Notes: a model not told the origin generated them from the sequence alone. A DNA stretch of 64,000 bases from Comamonas sp. KCTC 72670 (GCA_014656495.1 BNCN01000009.1:1-64000), one strand, 5' to 3'; positions 1 through 8,992 are shown, numbered from the stretch's first letter. Numbers and translations: made by a program.

Positions 1-91
1 TCGCCCTGATGCCCATCGAACTGCGAGGCGCGCTAACGCGCGCCTCCAGCGATGACCATCAACCAGCCGGACTACCCGGCCATCACCAAAG

Positions 92-568
92 ATGCGCGGC
101 AACAATATCGACCTCGCCGACCTGGAAAACGAGAAGAAGTATTGGGCGCCGCGCGCATACAGCAACGCAAAGCTCGCCAATATTCTCTTCACAAACGAGC
201 TCCACCGCCGGTACGCCAGGGAGGGGATTTCGGCCGTGTCGTTTCACCCAGGAAACGTCGCGAGCAACTTCGCGCGCGGCAGCTCCAGCATTCTCGGAGT
301 GTTCTACCGAAGCGGGTTCTCGAAGCTCTTTTTGATTTCGCCCGAGAAGGGAGCCAGTCAGCTCGTTCGCTTCGCGACCCGAACGGATTGGGAGCCCGGC
401 GCCTATTATGAAAATCACGCGATTGCCAGACGCGTGAACCCGCAGGTGCGCGACATGGCGCTCGCCGAGCAGTTCTGGGGTCACTCCCTGCGGCTTGTCG
501 AAGCCTTCCTGCCTGCAGCCTCACCGTCTCCGGCCAGCGAAGCCGCTTCCGTGCACGCACGCGAATGA
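92..568 (+). pseudogene. 5'-truncated short-chain dehydrogenase (C-terminal half)
   Basis: The 158-codon reading frame begins just ahead of the SDR catalytic block. The YxxxK motif (AYSNAKLAN) lies near residue 22, followed by a region typical of retinol-dehydrogenase-like SDRs (F-HPGNV near residue 52). A complete SDR would carry about 130 more N-terminal residues with the TGxxxGIG cofactor loop and the NNAG motif. In this frame a stop lies at 53-55, and neither other frame in bases 1-91 encodes SDR sequence, so the NAD(P)-binding half is missing. The ATG at 92 has no good ribosome binding site. The product cannot be a working dehydrogenase. It sits directly upstream of an AraC regulator, a common partner of SDR genes. 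A recombination joint at the window edge is the likeliest explanation. Confidence 0.6.
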
Positions 569-625
569 GGCCAGCGGACGACGTCACGCCTTGCGCCGCC
601 GTCCTGGGTGCGGAATGAAGGTCAC

Positions 626-1504
626 ATGGATGCGCTGAGCGAGCTCCAAGGCCTCATTTCGCGCCGCGCCAGGCTCGGGCAGCTCCGCGATGCGAGGCTC
701 CCGCGCTTGCAATGGGCGAGCTTCGCTGCGCGCTCCGAGCCCACGCCCCTGGTGGAAGACTTGACGTTCGCCCTCGTGCTTCAGGGCAAGAAGCGGACGA
801 CCATCGGCTCGCGGACCTTCGAGTACGGAGCCGGTCACGTGTTCCTTCACTCGCTCCGCGCGCCCATCACGAGCGAAATCATCCAGGCGAGCGCGCGCGA
901 GCCGTTCGTGGTCGTCGGGCTGGCGCTCGAGCGGACCCTGGTGACGTCCTTGCTCATGGAAGGCCCGGCGTGGCCCACGCAGCCAACGCCGTTTGCGTTC
1001 GCGACGAGCGCGGCGTCCGAGGAGGTGCTCGACGCTTTTCGGCGATACGTTCGCCTGCTTGACGCGGCCGAAGACATTCCCGTGCTCGCGAACGGGATTG
1101 AGCGCGAAATCGTGTGGCGGGCCATGCGCGGTCCGCAAGGCGCGGCGCTGCTCGACCTCGGGCGCGTCGACAGCCACCTGGCCTTGATCAGCCGCGCGGT
1201 GGACGTGATGCAAAAGCGGTTCGCGGAAGCGCTCTCGGTGGCGGAGCTCGCGCGCGCAGCGAACATGAGTGAGTCGAGCTTCAGCCGGCACTTCCGAAAG
1301 GCCACCGCGATGAGCCCGCTGCAATTTCAAAAGCAGCTCCGTCTACAAAACGCGCGGTCCAGGCTCATCGCGCGAGACGGCGACGTCACGTCGGTGTGCT
1401 TCGCCGTCGGTTACCAAAGCCCCTCGCAGTTCAGCCGAGAGTACCGGCGCCAATTCGGCGTTTCGCCGCGTGAAGACCACGCGCGGTTGCGAAACAAGAC
1501 GTGA
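626..1504 (+). CDS. AraC-family transcriptional regulator
   Basis: The 292-residue protein has the layout of one-component AraC regulators. An N-terminal cupin-like effector domain (about residues 15-170) is followed by two helix-turn-helix units (about 190-285). In the latter, S-V-A-E-L-A-RAANMSESSFSRHFRK is the first recognition unit and VCFAVGYQSPSQFSREYRR the second, the hallmark AraC C-terminal motif. The N-terminal part resembles the AraC_N domain of regulators that control neighbouring oxidoreductases. The ATG at 626 is preferred because AAGG precedes it; a GTG at 608 would add six residues. It lies 57 bp after the SDR remnant, which may be its former target. Effector and regulon are unknown. 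Confidence 0.88.
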   Translation: MDALSELQGLISRRARLGQLRDARLPRLQWASFAARSEPTPLVEDLTFALVLQGKKRTTIGSRTFEYGAGHVFLHSLRAPITSEIIQASAREPFVVVGLALERTLVTSLLMEGPAWPTQPTPFAFATSAASEEVLDAFRRYVRLLDAAEDIPVLANGIEREIVWRAMRGPQGAALLDLGRVDSHLALISRAVDVMQKRFAEALSVAELARAANMSESSFSRHFRKATAMSPLQFQKQLRLQNARSRLIARDGDVTSVCFAVGYQSPSQFSREYRRQFGVSPREDHARLRNKT

Positions 1505-1600
1505 CCAACGCGCAGGTCGTCCACCGCTCCGGCCATGCCGTCGAGCGGCGGCGCCTTGCCCGGGCGGAGACGTCGCTTCGGGCCTGATGGAATGCCCTCC

Positions 1601-2578
1601 TCAGGCGTGGGCCTCACCCTGAGACGCACCCTGGAGGTGCGCCTCGATGTCCCGAAGCGTGTCGGGGGACAGCCGCAGGTCCCCCGCGCCGACGAAGCCG
1701 TCCACCTGCTCCGCGCTGCGGGCACCGACGATGGCCCCGGTGATGGCGGAGTGCCTCAGCACCCACGCCAGGGCCACCTCCGCGGGCGAGCACCCCAGCC
1801 GGCGCCCCACCTCGCGCAGCAGCGCCGCCAGCTCCAGGTTGCGAGACAGCCCCGGCTCCTGGAAGTCCGCGCTGTGGCGCCGCCAGTCATCCCGCGGGAA
1901 GCCCTCCACGCGCTCCCGCGTCATCTTCCCCGTCAGCAGGCCCGACGCCATGGGCGAGTAGGCGATGACGCCAATGCCGTTGCGCTCGCAGAAGGGCAGG
2001 GTGGTGGACTCGATGTCGCGGTGGATGAGCGAGTAGCGCGGCTGCAAGGACGTCACCGGTGCCATCCGGTGGATGCGTTCCAGTTGCCGCACGTCGAAGT
2101 TGGACACGCCAATCCACCGCACCTTGCCCTCGCGCTGGAGCGCGGCCATCGTGGACCAGCCCTCGTCGCACTCGGCCTGGGACTCCACCGGCCAGTGGAT
2201 TTGATACAGGTCGATGACGTCCACCTTCAGCCGGCGCAGCGAGGCCTCGCACTCCCGGCGGATGGAGTCGGCCTTGAGCGAGCGGGTGATGCGCCCCTGC
2301 GCGTCCCAGACCATGCCGCACTTGGTGAAGACGTAGGGCCGCCGGGAGACACCCTCGAGCGCCTGGGCGACCAGCTCCTCGGAGTGCCCCAGCCCGTAGA
2401 CGGCGGCCGTATCAATCCAGCCGATGCCCCGCTCCACGGCGCGGCGGATGGCCTGGATGGACTTCGCGTCGTCCTGCGGTCCCCAGGCGAACTGCCAGCC
2501 ACCTCCGCCAATGGCCCAGGCGCCAAAGCCCAAGCGGGTGATGTCCATGTCGGAGTTCCCCAACCGCCGCGTCTGCAT
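1601..2578 (-). CDS. Aldo/keto reductase
   Basis: The 325-residue protein is a single-domain (beta/alpha)8 NADPH-dependent aldo/keto reductase of usual length. The start LGNSDMDITRLGFGAWAIGG is the family N terminus. Catalytic residues can be placed: Asp in WIDTAAVYG, Tyr in the same motif, Lys in VFTKCGM and His in LYQIHWP. GVSNFDVRQLERI and ITGAIVGARSAEQV are the later family signatures that contact substrate and the cofactor phosphate. An AGGAGG site lies 7 bp before the ATG. The gene is divergent from sppA. The substrate cannot be predicted; the family reduces aldehydes and ketones and is often misannotated as potassium-channel beta subunits or dehydrogenases. Confidence 0.92.
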   Translation of the reverse strand: MQTRRLGNSDMDITRLGFGAWAIGGGGWQFAWGPQDDAKSIQAIRRAVERGIGWIDTAAVYGLGHSEELVAQALEGVSRRPYVFTKCGMVWDAQGRITRSLKADSIRRECEASLRRLKVDVIDLYQIHWPVESQAECDEGWSTMAALQREGKVRWIGVSNFDVRQLERIHRMAPVTSLQPRYSLIHRDIESTTLPFCERNGIGVIAYSPMASGLLTGKMTRERVEGFPRDDWRRHSADFQEPGLSRNLELAALLREVGRRLGCSPAEVALAWVLRHSAITGAIVGARSAEQVDGFVGAGDLRLSPDTLRDIEAHLQGASQGEAHA

Positions 2579-2907
2579 GCCTGCCTCCTGTCATGTCGTG
2601 AGAGCCACGGGCCGTCATGGCCCCTCGCGCACCGGCGATGGCGCCACGGACCTGGAGCGCGGCGCCCGGCTCCGCGGGACACCTCCGCTCGCGTGAAGCA
2701 TGGTGACGCTCCGCGCCGGAGGGCCCATCATGGCCGCTCCTCCGCCCGGCGAGCGGCGCGCCGGAGCCGCTCCCAGCCTGTCCGCCGGCCTCCGGCTTCG
2801 TGGGGAAAGCGCACGGAGTCGCAAGCATCCTCCCCCAAGCGCGTTAATAGTAGGCACCGCCAGCCAGGGCCGGGCCCTGTCTCTCACGGCACCAGGAGTC
2901 CCTTCGG
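2579..2907. promoter_or_regulatory. Divergent promoter region, aldo/keto reductase and sppA
   Basis: This 329-bp stretch separates two divergently read genes and shows no coding signal of its own. An AT patch with TAATAG at 2845-2850 stands out in otherwise GC-rich sequence and is a possible -10 element for sppA, 57 bp from its start. No convincing -35 partner was seen. Ribosome binding sites for both flanking genes lie at its ends. Confidence 0.4.
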
Positions 2908-4698
2908 ATGAAACGATTCTTCATCGGCGCGCTGGCCTTCGTGGGCGCGCTGTCAGTCCTCTTCGTGGTGGGCCTCGTGGGCCTGATGGTGCTCGCCTCC
3001 GCGAGCAAACCCAGCGTGCCCTCCAACCTCGTGCTGGAGCTGGACCTCGAGAACCCGCTGCCGGAGAACCGCGCGGGGGATTCGCTCGCGGGGGCCTTCG
3101 GCGCGGAGCCCGCCACCGTGCGCGACGTGGTGGACGCGCTGGAGAAGGCCGGGAACGACTCGCGCGTGAAGGCGCTGGTGGTCCGCATCGGCCAGACGGG
3201 GACGCCCGCCGCCACGCAGGAGATTCGCGACGCGGTGAAGGCCTTCCGCGCCAAGGGCAAGAAGACGGTGGCCTACTCGGACACCTTCGGCGAGCTGGGC
3301 AACAGCACGCTGAGCTACTACCTGGCGTCCGCGTTCGACGAAATCTACATCCAGCCGTCCGGGGACTTGAACATCACCGGGCTCGCCTTCGAGCTGCCCT
3401 TCGCCCGCGACGCCTTCGCCAAGCTGGGCGTGACGCCGCAGTACAGCGCTCGCTACGAGTACAAGAACGCCGTCAACAGCTTCACCGAGCAAGACTTCAC
3501 CGCGCCGCACCGCGAGGCCACGGAGCGCTTCACCCAGAGCCTCTTCGAGCAGATGGTGCGCGGCATCGCCGAGGAGCGCGGGCTGACGGAGGACGTCGTC
3601 CGCGGCCTCATCGACAAGGCCCCGCTGATGGCGTCCGAGGCGCTGGAGGGCAAGCTGGTGACGGGGCTGCGCTACCGCGATGAGGTCATGGGCGAGCTGA
3701 AGGCGCAGGCCGGCGACGGGGCCCGCTTCCTCTACGTGGAGAAGTACCTGGAGCGCGCCGGCCGCCCCCACGTGACGGGCGACACCATCGCGCTGGTGTA
3801 CGGCGTGGGCGAGGTGGCGCGCGGGAAGAACCGCTCCAACCCGCTCTCCGGCGGACAGGGCATGGGCGCGGAGAGCGTGGCCGCGGCGCTGCGCAAGGCC
3901 ACCGAGGACTCGCGGGTGAAGGCCATCATCCTGCGCGTGGACAGCCCCGGCGGCAGCTACGTGGCCAGCGACACCATCCGCCGCGAGGTGCAGCGCGCGA
4001 AGGAGGCGGGCAAGCCCGTCATCGCCACCATGGGTGGCTACGCCGCCAGCGGCGGCTACTACGTCGCCATGGAGGCGGACCGCATCGTCGCGCAGCCCGG
4101 CACGCTGACGGGCAGCATCGGCGTCTACGCGGGCAAGTTCGTGACGGCGGACCTCTGGCACAAGCTGGGCGTGAACTTCGACACCGTGTCCGTGGGCAAG
4201 AACGCGGAGATGTACGGCAGCGACGCGGTCTTCACGCCCGAGCAGCAGGCACGGCTGGACGCGACGCTGGACCGCATCTACGAGGACTTCACGACGCGCG
4301 CGGCGGCCAGCCGGAAGCTGCCTTTGGAGAAGCTCCAGTCGCTGGCCAAGGGCCGCGTGTGGACGGGTGAGGACGCGCTGGCCAACGGGCTGGTGGACGC
4401 GCTGGGCGGCTACCCGAAGGCGCTGGAGCTGGCCAAGGAGGCCGCGAAGCTCCCCGCCGACGCCCGCGTCAACGTGCAGGTGTACCCGCGCAAGAAGCCC
4501 GCGTCCGCCGTCCTCTCCGAGCTGCTGGGCCAGCGGGGCGACAACAGCGAGGACGACGCCGTCACCGTCAGCGTCCTGTCGCCGTGGGGCGGACTGGTCG
4601 CCGGCATCCGGCAGGTGTACGCGGTGGGCGCGAAGCTGGGCTTGCTCGAGGGGCACCGGGGCGAGCTCTACGCGCCCATGCCCGAGGCGAGCTGGTAG
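2908..4698 (+). CDS. sppA: Signal peptide peptidase SppA, 67K type
   Basis: SppA is a membrane-anchored Ser/Lys protease that degrades signal peptides left after Sec export. The 596-residue protein has one N-terminal membrane segment (about residues 5-32) and the tandem two-domain layout of the long, 67K class. The catalytic Lys is K186 in the first domain (YEYKNAVNS). The nucleophile is S381 in the second domain (GGYAASGGYYVA), the same split-dyad arrangement as Escherichia coli SppA. D-S-P-G-G near residue 346 is also a family signature. AGGAG lies 8 bp before the ATG. It is apparently monocistronic and ends in a strong hairpin shared with the convergent cysteine dioxygenase gene. Confidence 0.95.
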   Translation: MKRFFIGALAFVGALSVLFVVGLVGLMVLASASKPSVPSNLVLELDLENPLPENRAGDSLAGAFGAEPATVRDVVDALEKAGNDSRVKALVVRIGQTGTPAATQEIRDAVKAFRAKGKKTVAYSDTFGELGNSTLSYYLASAFDEIYIQPSGDLNITGLAFELPFARDAFAKLGVTPQYSARYEYKNAVNSFTEQDFTAPHREATERFTQSLFEQMVRGIAEERGLTEDVVRGLIDKAPLMASEALEGKLVTGLRYRDEVMGELKAQAGDGARFLYVEKYLERAGRPHVTGDTIALVYGVGEVARGKNRSNPLSGGQGMGAESVAAALRKATEDSRVKAIILRVDSPGGSYVASDTIRREVQRAKEAGKPVIATMGGYAASGGYYVAMEADRIVAQPGTLTGSIGVYAGKFVTADLWHKLGVNFDTVSVGKNAEMYGSDAVFTPEQQARLDATLDRIYEDFTTRAAASRKLPLEKLQSLAKGRVWTGEDALANGLVDALGGYPKALELAKEAAKLPADARVNVQVYPRKKPASAVLSELLGQRGDNSEDDAVTVSVLSPWGGLVAGIRQVYAVGAKLGLLEGHRGELYAPMPEASW

Positions 4699-4719
4699 CG
4701 CGTTCGGCGGGGACGCGGC

Positions 4720-4752
4720 CGCGTGGCACCGGGACGCTCCGGGTGCCACGCG
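4720..4752. terminator. Bidirectional hairpin terminator
   Basis: A perfect 11-bp inverted repeat (CGCGTGGCACC / GGTGCCACGCG) with an 11-nt loop lies between the convergent ends of sppA and the cysteine-dioxygenase-like gene. There is no T tract, as is usual for high-GC genomes, so termination strength is inferred from the stem alone. Confidence 0.7.
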
Positions 4753-4773
4753 CGCGGTCCGCAGCCGCCGGGC

Positions 4774-5367
4774 TCAGAAGAGGGCAGGGGGCTGCGTCGC
4801 GCCTTCCAGGGGCGCGAGCGGCCGCCCGAAGACGGAGTGGTAGCGCAGCTCCCGTGAGACGCAGCGCTGCCGGCGCGGGTCGAAGACGAGGCACCGGTCC
4901 ACCGGCCCCGCGTACACGTGCAGCGAGACGGCGGGGCCCTGCGTCGCGGTGACGCGGTGGATGGGCGCGTCGGGGCAGCGGAAGTCCACGTGCCCCGCGC
5001 CCACCGGGCCCACCTGGGTGGGGGCTCCGAGCCGCGCCGGACCGGGCCCCAGGCCGCCGGACTCCAGGGGGTAGTTCTCCAGGAGGAAGGCCCCGGACTG
5101 GACGCTGAACCAGCATTCCTGGCCATCGTGGTCGTGGATGGGCGAGACAGCGCCCGCGTCCCAGCAGTTCAACAGCACCTCCAGTCGGGCATCCCGGTAG
5201 ACGAGGTTGCGCGTGTAGCGCCCCCGCCGGAAATGCAGGTAGGGCTGGAGGCTGGACGGCTTCAGCACCAGCCCCGCCAGGCCCTCTCCCACGCCCACCA
5301 GACCCGGCATCCCGCCGGCCTTCTCCCGAAGGAGCTCCACCCATTCGCCGAGGCACATGGCGCTCAT
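4774..5367 (-). CDS. Cysteine dioxygenase family protein (cupin)
   Basis: Type I cysteine dioxygenases oxidise L-cysteine to cysteine sulfinate using a three-His non-haem iron site. Here the motif PIHDHDGQECWFSVQSG supplies two His ligands and the Cys typical of the family. APIHRV supplies the third His, and LHVYAGP carries the conserved active-site Tyr. The protein is 197 residues if started at 5367, the usual length for bacterial members. The frame stays open upstream to 5538, and an ATG at 5466 would add 33 residues with little similarity to the family; none of the starts has a strong ribosome binding site. It is convergent with sppA. Substrate could also be another thiol such as 3-mercaptopropionate. 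Confidence 0.85.
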   Translation of the reverse strand: MSAMCLGEWVELLREKAGGMPGLVGVGEGLAGLVLKPSSLQPYLHFRRGRYTRNLVYRDARLEVLLNCWDAGAVSPIHDHDGQECWFSVQSGAFLLENYPLESGGLGPGPARLGAPTQVGPVGAGHVDFRCPDAPIHRVTATQGPAVSLHVYAGPVDRCLVFDPRRQRCVSRELRYHSVFGRPLAPLEGATQPPALF

Positions 5368-5654
5368 GGGAGTGAAGCTAGGCAACGCACCGACACCGTG
5401 CTTTCCGGGTTGTCGGGCGGGTGACGCCTCCACGTGACGCAGCGCACTTGAGGACAGGTCCTTCATCGGATACCCAACGCCCGCGCGTGGGCCGTGGGAG
5501 CGGTCCCCACCTTGCAAGTGGCGCGGCGACGGAAGCATCTGTCGCCTGCCGGGAAGCTCCCCGCCGGGCGAAGGCGTAGAGACACTGTGACTTTCCTGGA
5601 CTCAGGCTGCCCCACGGGGCTGGCGGCCAGGGTGGAAGGCGTGAGGGGGATGCG

Positions 5655-6875
5655 ATGAAGAAGCGACTGGGCGACATCCTGTTGGAGCGGGGTGTGGTGG
5701 ATGCGTTGCAGCTCCACTCGGCGCTGGCGTACCAGCGCAAGTGGGGCGTGCCGTTGGGGCAGGTGGTGGTGGACCAGCGCTTCAGCACCGCGCAGCAGGT
5801 CCTGGAGGCCCTGGCGTTCCAGGCGGGGATGCAGACGGTGGACCTGGAGGCCCAGCAGCCGGACGCGAGCCTCCGCTGGCTGATTCCGGAGCGGGTGGCG
5901 GAGACGCACCGCGTGGTGCCCCTGAAGCTGGAAGGCACGCGGGACTCGGTGCTGGTGGTGGCCATCGCCGCGCCGGCCAGCCTGGCCTCGCTGGACGCGG
6001 TGAAGAGTGTGTCCGGCAAGCCGCGCATCGTGGCGAAGCTGGCCACGGATGCCGCCATCCACCGCGCCATCGGGCGCATCTACCGGGGTGAGACGGGGGA
6101 GGCCGCGCCTCGCCGTCCGGGGATGGAGGGCTTCTCGCTGCCGGAGGCGGACGAGGACGTGCCCCTGGTGCTGGGCGGCAGCATGGCCGAGCTGACGAAC
6201 ATGGAGGCGCCGGCCATGTCCCTGGAGGATGGGTTGCCGCTGCTGTCCTCGCTGGATGACGTGGTGGTGCCGGATCAAGCCTTGCCCGTGGAGATGAAGC
6301 GCCTGGTGCAGGCGATCCGGGCCATGCCGGAGCCGCAGCCCGTCCCCGCCGCGCTGGGCGCCACCGAGGCAGGGGCCGCCGCCCTGGAGGCCCTGCGCGG
6401 GGTGCCGGTGACGCGGCCCCAGACGCCCAAGGCGCCGTTCTCCGCCAAGGCAGCGCAGGCCGCGAAGGGGGCCTCACCCGTGCAGACCGCGGCGGTGCCG
6501 TTGCTCACGGCGGCCCAGCCGGTGCCCGTGGCCCAGGTCCTGGTGTACGGCTGGGGCGCCGAGGCCACCTCGGGGCTGGTGCGGGTGCTGTCCGAGGCGG
6601 GGCTGAGCACGCGCGTCGCCAGCACGGACGAGCTGCTCGCCTCGAACGAGGCCCAGGTCGTGGTGGCGCCGCTGCCGGCGATGGAGGCGCTGACCCGGCC
6701 GGTCCACGCGCGGGTGCTGGTGGCGGGCAAGACGCCGGAGCAGGACCTGCCTCGTGCCCAGGCCGTGGGCGCTCGGGGCTTCCTCGCCGCGCCCGTGGAT
6801 CCAGACCTGCTCCTGCGCGCGGTGCGCCGGCTGGCGCGTCCCTCGGGTGAGGCGGATCTCAAGCGCGCGAGCTGA
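5655..6875 (+). CDS. MshEN/GspE-N domain protein with receiver-like C terminus
   Basis: The 406-residue protein opens with the N-terminal domain of type II secretion/type IV pilus ATPases (about residues 1-145: KRLGDILLERGVVDALQLHSAL, then PLGQVVV). This is the MshEN fold, which in several proteins binds cyclic di-GMP. No ATPase domain follows: there is no Walker A motif. A Pro/Ala-rich linker (about 210-285) leads to a C-terminal stretch (about 290-400, VAQVLVYGWGAEATSGLVRVLSEAG to FLAAPVDPDLLLRAVRRL). This has the beta-alpha pattern of a response-regulator receiver but lacks a clear acidic pocket and phospho-Asp. GAGGGGGA precedes the ATG. It is probably a ligand-sensing adaptor in motility or secretion signalling; this is inference. 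Confidence 0.8.
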   Translation: MKKRLGDILLERGVVDALQLHSALAYQRKWGVPLGQVVVDQRFSTAQQVLEALAFQAGMQTVDLEAQQPDASLRWLIPERVAETHRVVPLKLEGTRDSVLVVAIAAPASLASLDAVKSVSGKPRIVAKLATDAAIHRAIGRIYRGETGEAAPRRPGMEGFSLPEADEDVPLVLGGSMAELTNMEAPAMSLEDGLPLLSSLDDVVVPDQALPVEMKRLVQAIRAMPEPQPVPAALGATEAGAAALEALRGVPVTRPQTPKAPFSAKAAQAAKGASPVQTAAVPLLTAAQPVPVAQVLVYGWGAEATSGLVRVLSEAGLSTRVASTDELLASNEAQVVVAPLPAMEALTRPVHARVLVAGKTPEQDLPRAQAVGARGFLAAPVDPDLLLRAVRRLARPSGEADLKRAS

Positions 6876-6879
6876 GCAC

Positions 6880-6913
6880 GGCGGCGAGGGCTCTATGGAG
6901 CCCTCCAGCCGCC
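6880..6913. terminator. Bidirectional hairpin terminator
   Basis: GAGGGCTC (6886-6893) and GAGCCCTC (6898-6905) form a perfect 8-bp stem closed by TATG. GGCGGC/GCCGCC extends it outward past a 2-nt bulge. It fills the gap between the convergent MshEN-protein and Uma2 genes. Confidence 0.75.
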
Positions 6914-6923
6914 TCGGCGCGGC

Positions 6924-7583
6924 TCACGGAACGGCCGCCAGCCACGAGGGCTTCTCGGCGCCTTCGGGCAGCCACAGCGAGCCGAGCTCCAGCACCGAGG
7001 AAGGGAAGGGGTCGGCGCGCACCAGCGCGTCGTCCTCGTAGCTCGCCGTCAGCAACCAGCCCCGCTTGACGCGCTGGTACGCCTCCAGCGTGCGCGCGGC
7101 TGGATCCACCAGCCACACGTGGGACACCCCGGCGCGCGCGTAGAGCGGCAGCTTGCGGGCGCGGTCCAACGCGGCGGTGGAGGGCGTCAGCACCTCGCAC
7201 ACCCAGTCGGGGACCAGCGTCAGGAAAGGAACGCCCGGGTCGAACGGGACGTCCAGGCGCTCACGGCGCCAACCGGCCAAGTCCGGCACGAGCATGTCGT
7301 GGCCGAGGTGCAGCTCGGGCGCGCGCAGGAAGCACCAGCGGCCACTGCCGCCACGGCGCTTGTCGAGCTGTTCTCCCAGCTCCACGCCCAGCATGAAGGC
7401 CGCGCGGGTCTGCGCGGCGGTGGGACGAGGGGAGGCGACCAGCTCCTCGTCCAGAATCTCCCCCACCCAGCCCGAGGGCAGGGCCGAGAGCATCGAGTGG
7501 TTCGCCAGGGGGATGGTGCCTTCAATCACAGCGCCTCCGAAAATCACCGGTTGAGGCGGGCAGTCTAGAGAGGCGTCTGACAT
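6924..7583 (-). CDS. Uma2-family (DUF820) putative restriction-like nuclease
   Basis: The 219-residue protein matches the Uma2 family, a PD-(D/E)xK-fold group common in cyanobacteria and myxobacteria and usually present in many copies per genome. Recognisable parts are the Asp-containing LVPDLAGWR (about residue 108), the Glu-containing WVCEVLTPST (about 131) and the downstream YARAGVSHVWLVDPAARTLE (about 150-170), which together form the nuclease core. GGAGG lies directly before the ATG. It begins 22 bp after the mnmE stop on the same strand and could be read through from that operon. The biological role of the family is unsettled. Confidence 0.85.
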   Translation of the reverse strand: MSDASLDCPPQPVIFGGAVIEGTIPLANHSMLSALPSGWVGEILDEELVASPRPTAAQTRAAFMLGVELGEQLDKRRGGSGRWCFLRAPELHLGHDMLVPDLAGWRRERLDVPFDPGVPFLTLVPDWVCEVLTPSTAALDRARKLPLYARAGVSHVWLVDPAARTLEAYQRVKRGWLLTASYEDDALVRADPFPSSVLELGSLWLPEGAEKPSWLAAVP

Positions 7584-7605
7584 GTCCTCCGAGGGCCGGT
7601 GGACG

Positions 7606-8940
7606 TCATTTCCCGATGCAGAAACGCTGGAAGATTGCGTCCAGCAGGGCCTCCGAAACCACGGTTCCGGACACTTCGCCGAGCGCCTCCAACGCGAGCC
7701 CCACCTCGCCGGAGACGACCTCCAGGGTGGACACGCGCGACGCCTGCTCCGCGCGCTTCAGCGCCTCCGAGGCGCGACGCAGGGCATCGGCATGCCGCTC
7801 CGAGACGAGCGCCACCGCCGAGGGCGTCCCGCCCCCCCACAGCAACCCGAGCATGTCGGAGCGAAGCGCGTCCACACCTTCACCGGTGAGCCCACTCACG
7901 CGGCGGCGCGACGAACCCACCGTGGAAGCCGCCGCCACGTCGCACTTTCCGTCCACCGTCAGCACCGGCGTGCCGCCCGCCTCGCGAAGCCACGCCTCGG
8001 CCTCGGACGGCGTGCCTCCCGGCGGCAGCACGAGCACCGCCAGGTCCACGCCGGACAGCAGCTCCCGAGTCCGCGCGATGCCCAGCGCCTCGATGCGGCC
8101 CGGCGTCTCACGCAGCCCCGCGGTGTCGAAGAGCGTCACCGCCAGCCCATCCCACTCGGCCCGGGCCTCCAGCGCGTCCCGCGTGGTGCCAGGCTCGTCG
8201 TCCACCAGCGCGCGGGACTCGCCCACCAGCCGGTTGAACAGGGTCGACTTGCCCGCGTTCACGGGCCCGAAGAGCGCCACCCGGGCGCCCCGGCGAACCA
8301 GCCGGCCACGGCCCGCCTCGGAGCGCAGGGCCTCCGCCTGTCCGCGCAGCGTGGCGACGCGCTCGGCCACCTCCGCGTCGGCGCCTTCCGCCTCGTCGGG
8401 GAAGCTGAGCACGCCCTCCATGTCCGCGTGCAGCTCGCGCAGGGGCGCCTCCAGCGCCTGGACTCGCGCCGCGAGCGCCCCGGACAACCCGGCGGCGGCG
8501 GCGCGCACCGCGGCCTCCGAGTCCGCGGCCACCAGGTCCGCGACGGCCTCCGCGCGCGTGAGGTCCATCCGTCCGTTGAGGAAGGCCCGGCGGGTGAACT
8601 CACCGGGCGCGGCGTGGCGTACGCGCGGGTCCTCCAGCGCGCGCGCCAGGAGCAGCCGCAGCAGCCGGGGACTGCCATGCGCCTGCAGCTCCACCACGTC
8701 CTCGCCCGTGAAGGAGCGCGGCCCGCGGAAGTAGAGGAACAGGCCCTCGTCGAGCGGCCGGCCCTCGTCGTCCACGAAGGTGGCCACGTACGCGTGGCGC
8801 GGGGTGGGCTGCTCGGGGATGCCCGGCGCCAGCACCCGGCCCACGTCCAGGGCCTCGGGGCCGGAGAGCCGGAGGATGCCCACGGCCCCCGCGGCGGGCG
8901 CGGTGGCCAGGGCGGCGATGGTGAAGGAGGAAGACGTCAT
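7606..8940 (-). CDS. mnmE: tRNA modification GTPase MnmE (TrmE)
   Basis: With MnmG, MnmE adds the carboxymethylaminomethyl group to U34 of certain tRNAs. The 444-residue protein has the tetrahydrofolate-binding N domain (TIAALATAPAAGAVGILRLSG), a helical domain interrupted by a Ras-like G domain (about residues 205-365), and the C-terminal FCIGK motif whose Cys is characteristic. G1 is GPVNAGKS and G3 is DTAG. G4 is unusual: the expected NKxD is replaced by GKCD. An in-frame GTG at 8964 would add eight residues; the ATG at 8940 matches the family start. It closes the rpmH-rnpA-yidD-yidC-jag operon, a very common bacterial order. Confidence 0.97.
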   Translation of the reverse strand: MTSSSFTIAALATAPAAGAVGILRLSGPEALDVGRVLAPGIPEQPTPRHAYVATFVDDEGRPLDEGLFLYFRGPRSFTGEDVVELQAHGSPRLLRLLLARALEDPRVRHAAPGEFTRRAFLNGRMDLTRAEAVADLVAADSEAAVRAAAAGLSGALAARVQALEAPLRELHADMEGVLSFPDEAEGADAEVAERVATLRGQAEALRSEAGRGRLVRRGARVALFGPVNAGKSTLFNRLVGESRALVDDEPGTTRDALEARAEWDGLAVTLFDTAGLRETPGRIEALGIARTRELLSGVDLAVLVLPPGGTPSEAEAWLREAGGTPVLTVDGKCDVAAASTVGSSRRRVSGLTGEGVDALRSDMLGLLWGGGTPSAVALVSERHADALRRASEALKRAEQASRVSTLEVVSGEVGLALEALGEVSGTVVSEALLDAIFQRFCIGK

Positions 8941-8992
8941 ATGCGGCCGGTGGAGCGCCTCCACCCCGACTTCGACGGCGGGGCTTCGCGCG

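Noticed and set aside
2953-4749. A 598-codon open frame antisense to sppA
   Set aside because: SppA has catalytic residues, a signal anchor and a ribosome binding site; the antisense translation has none of these.
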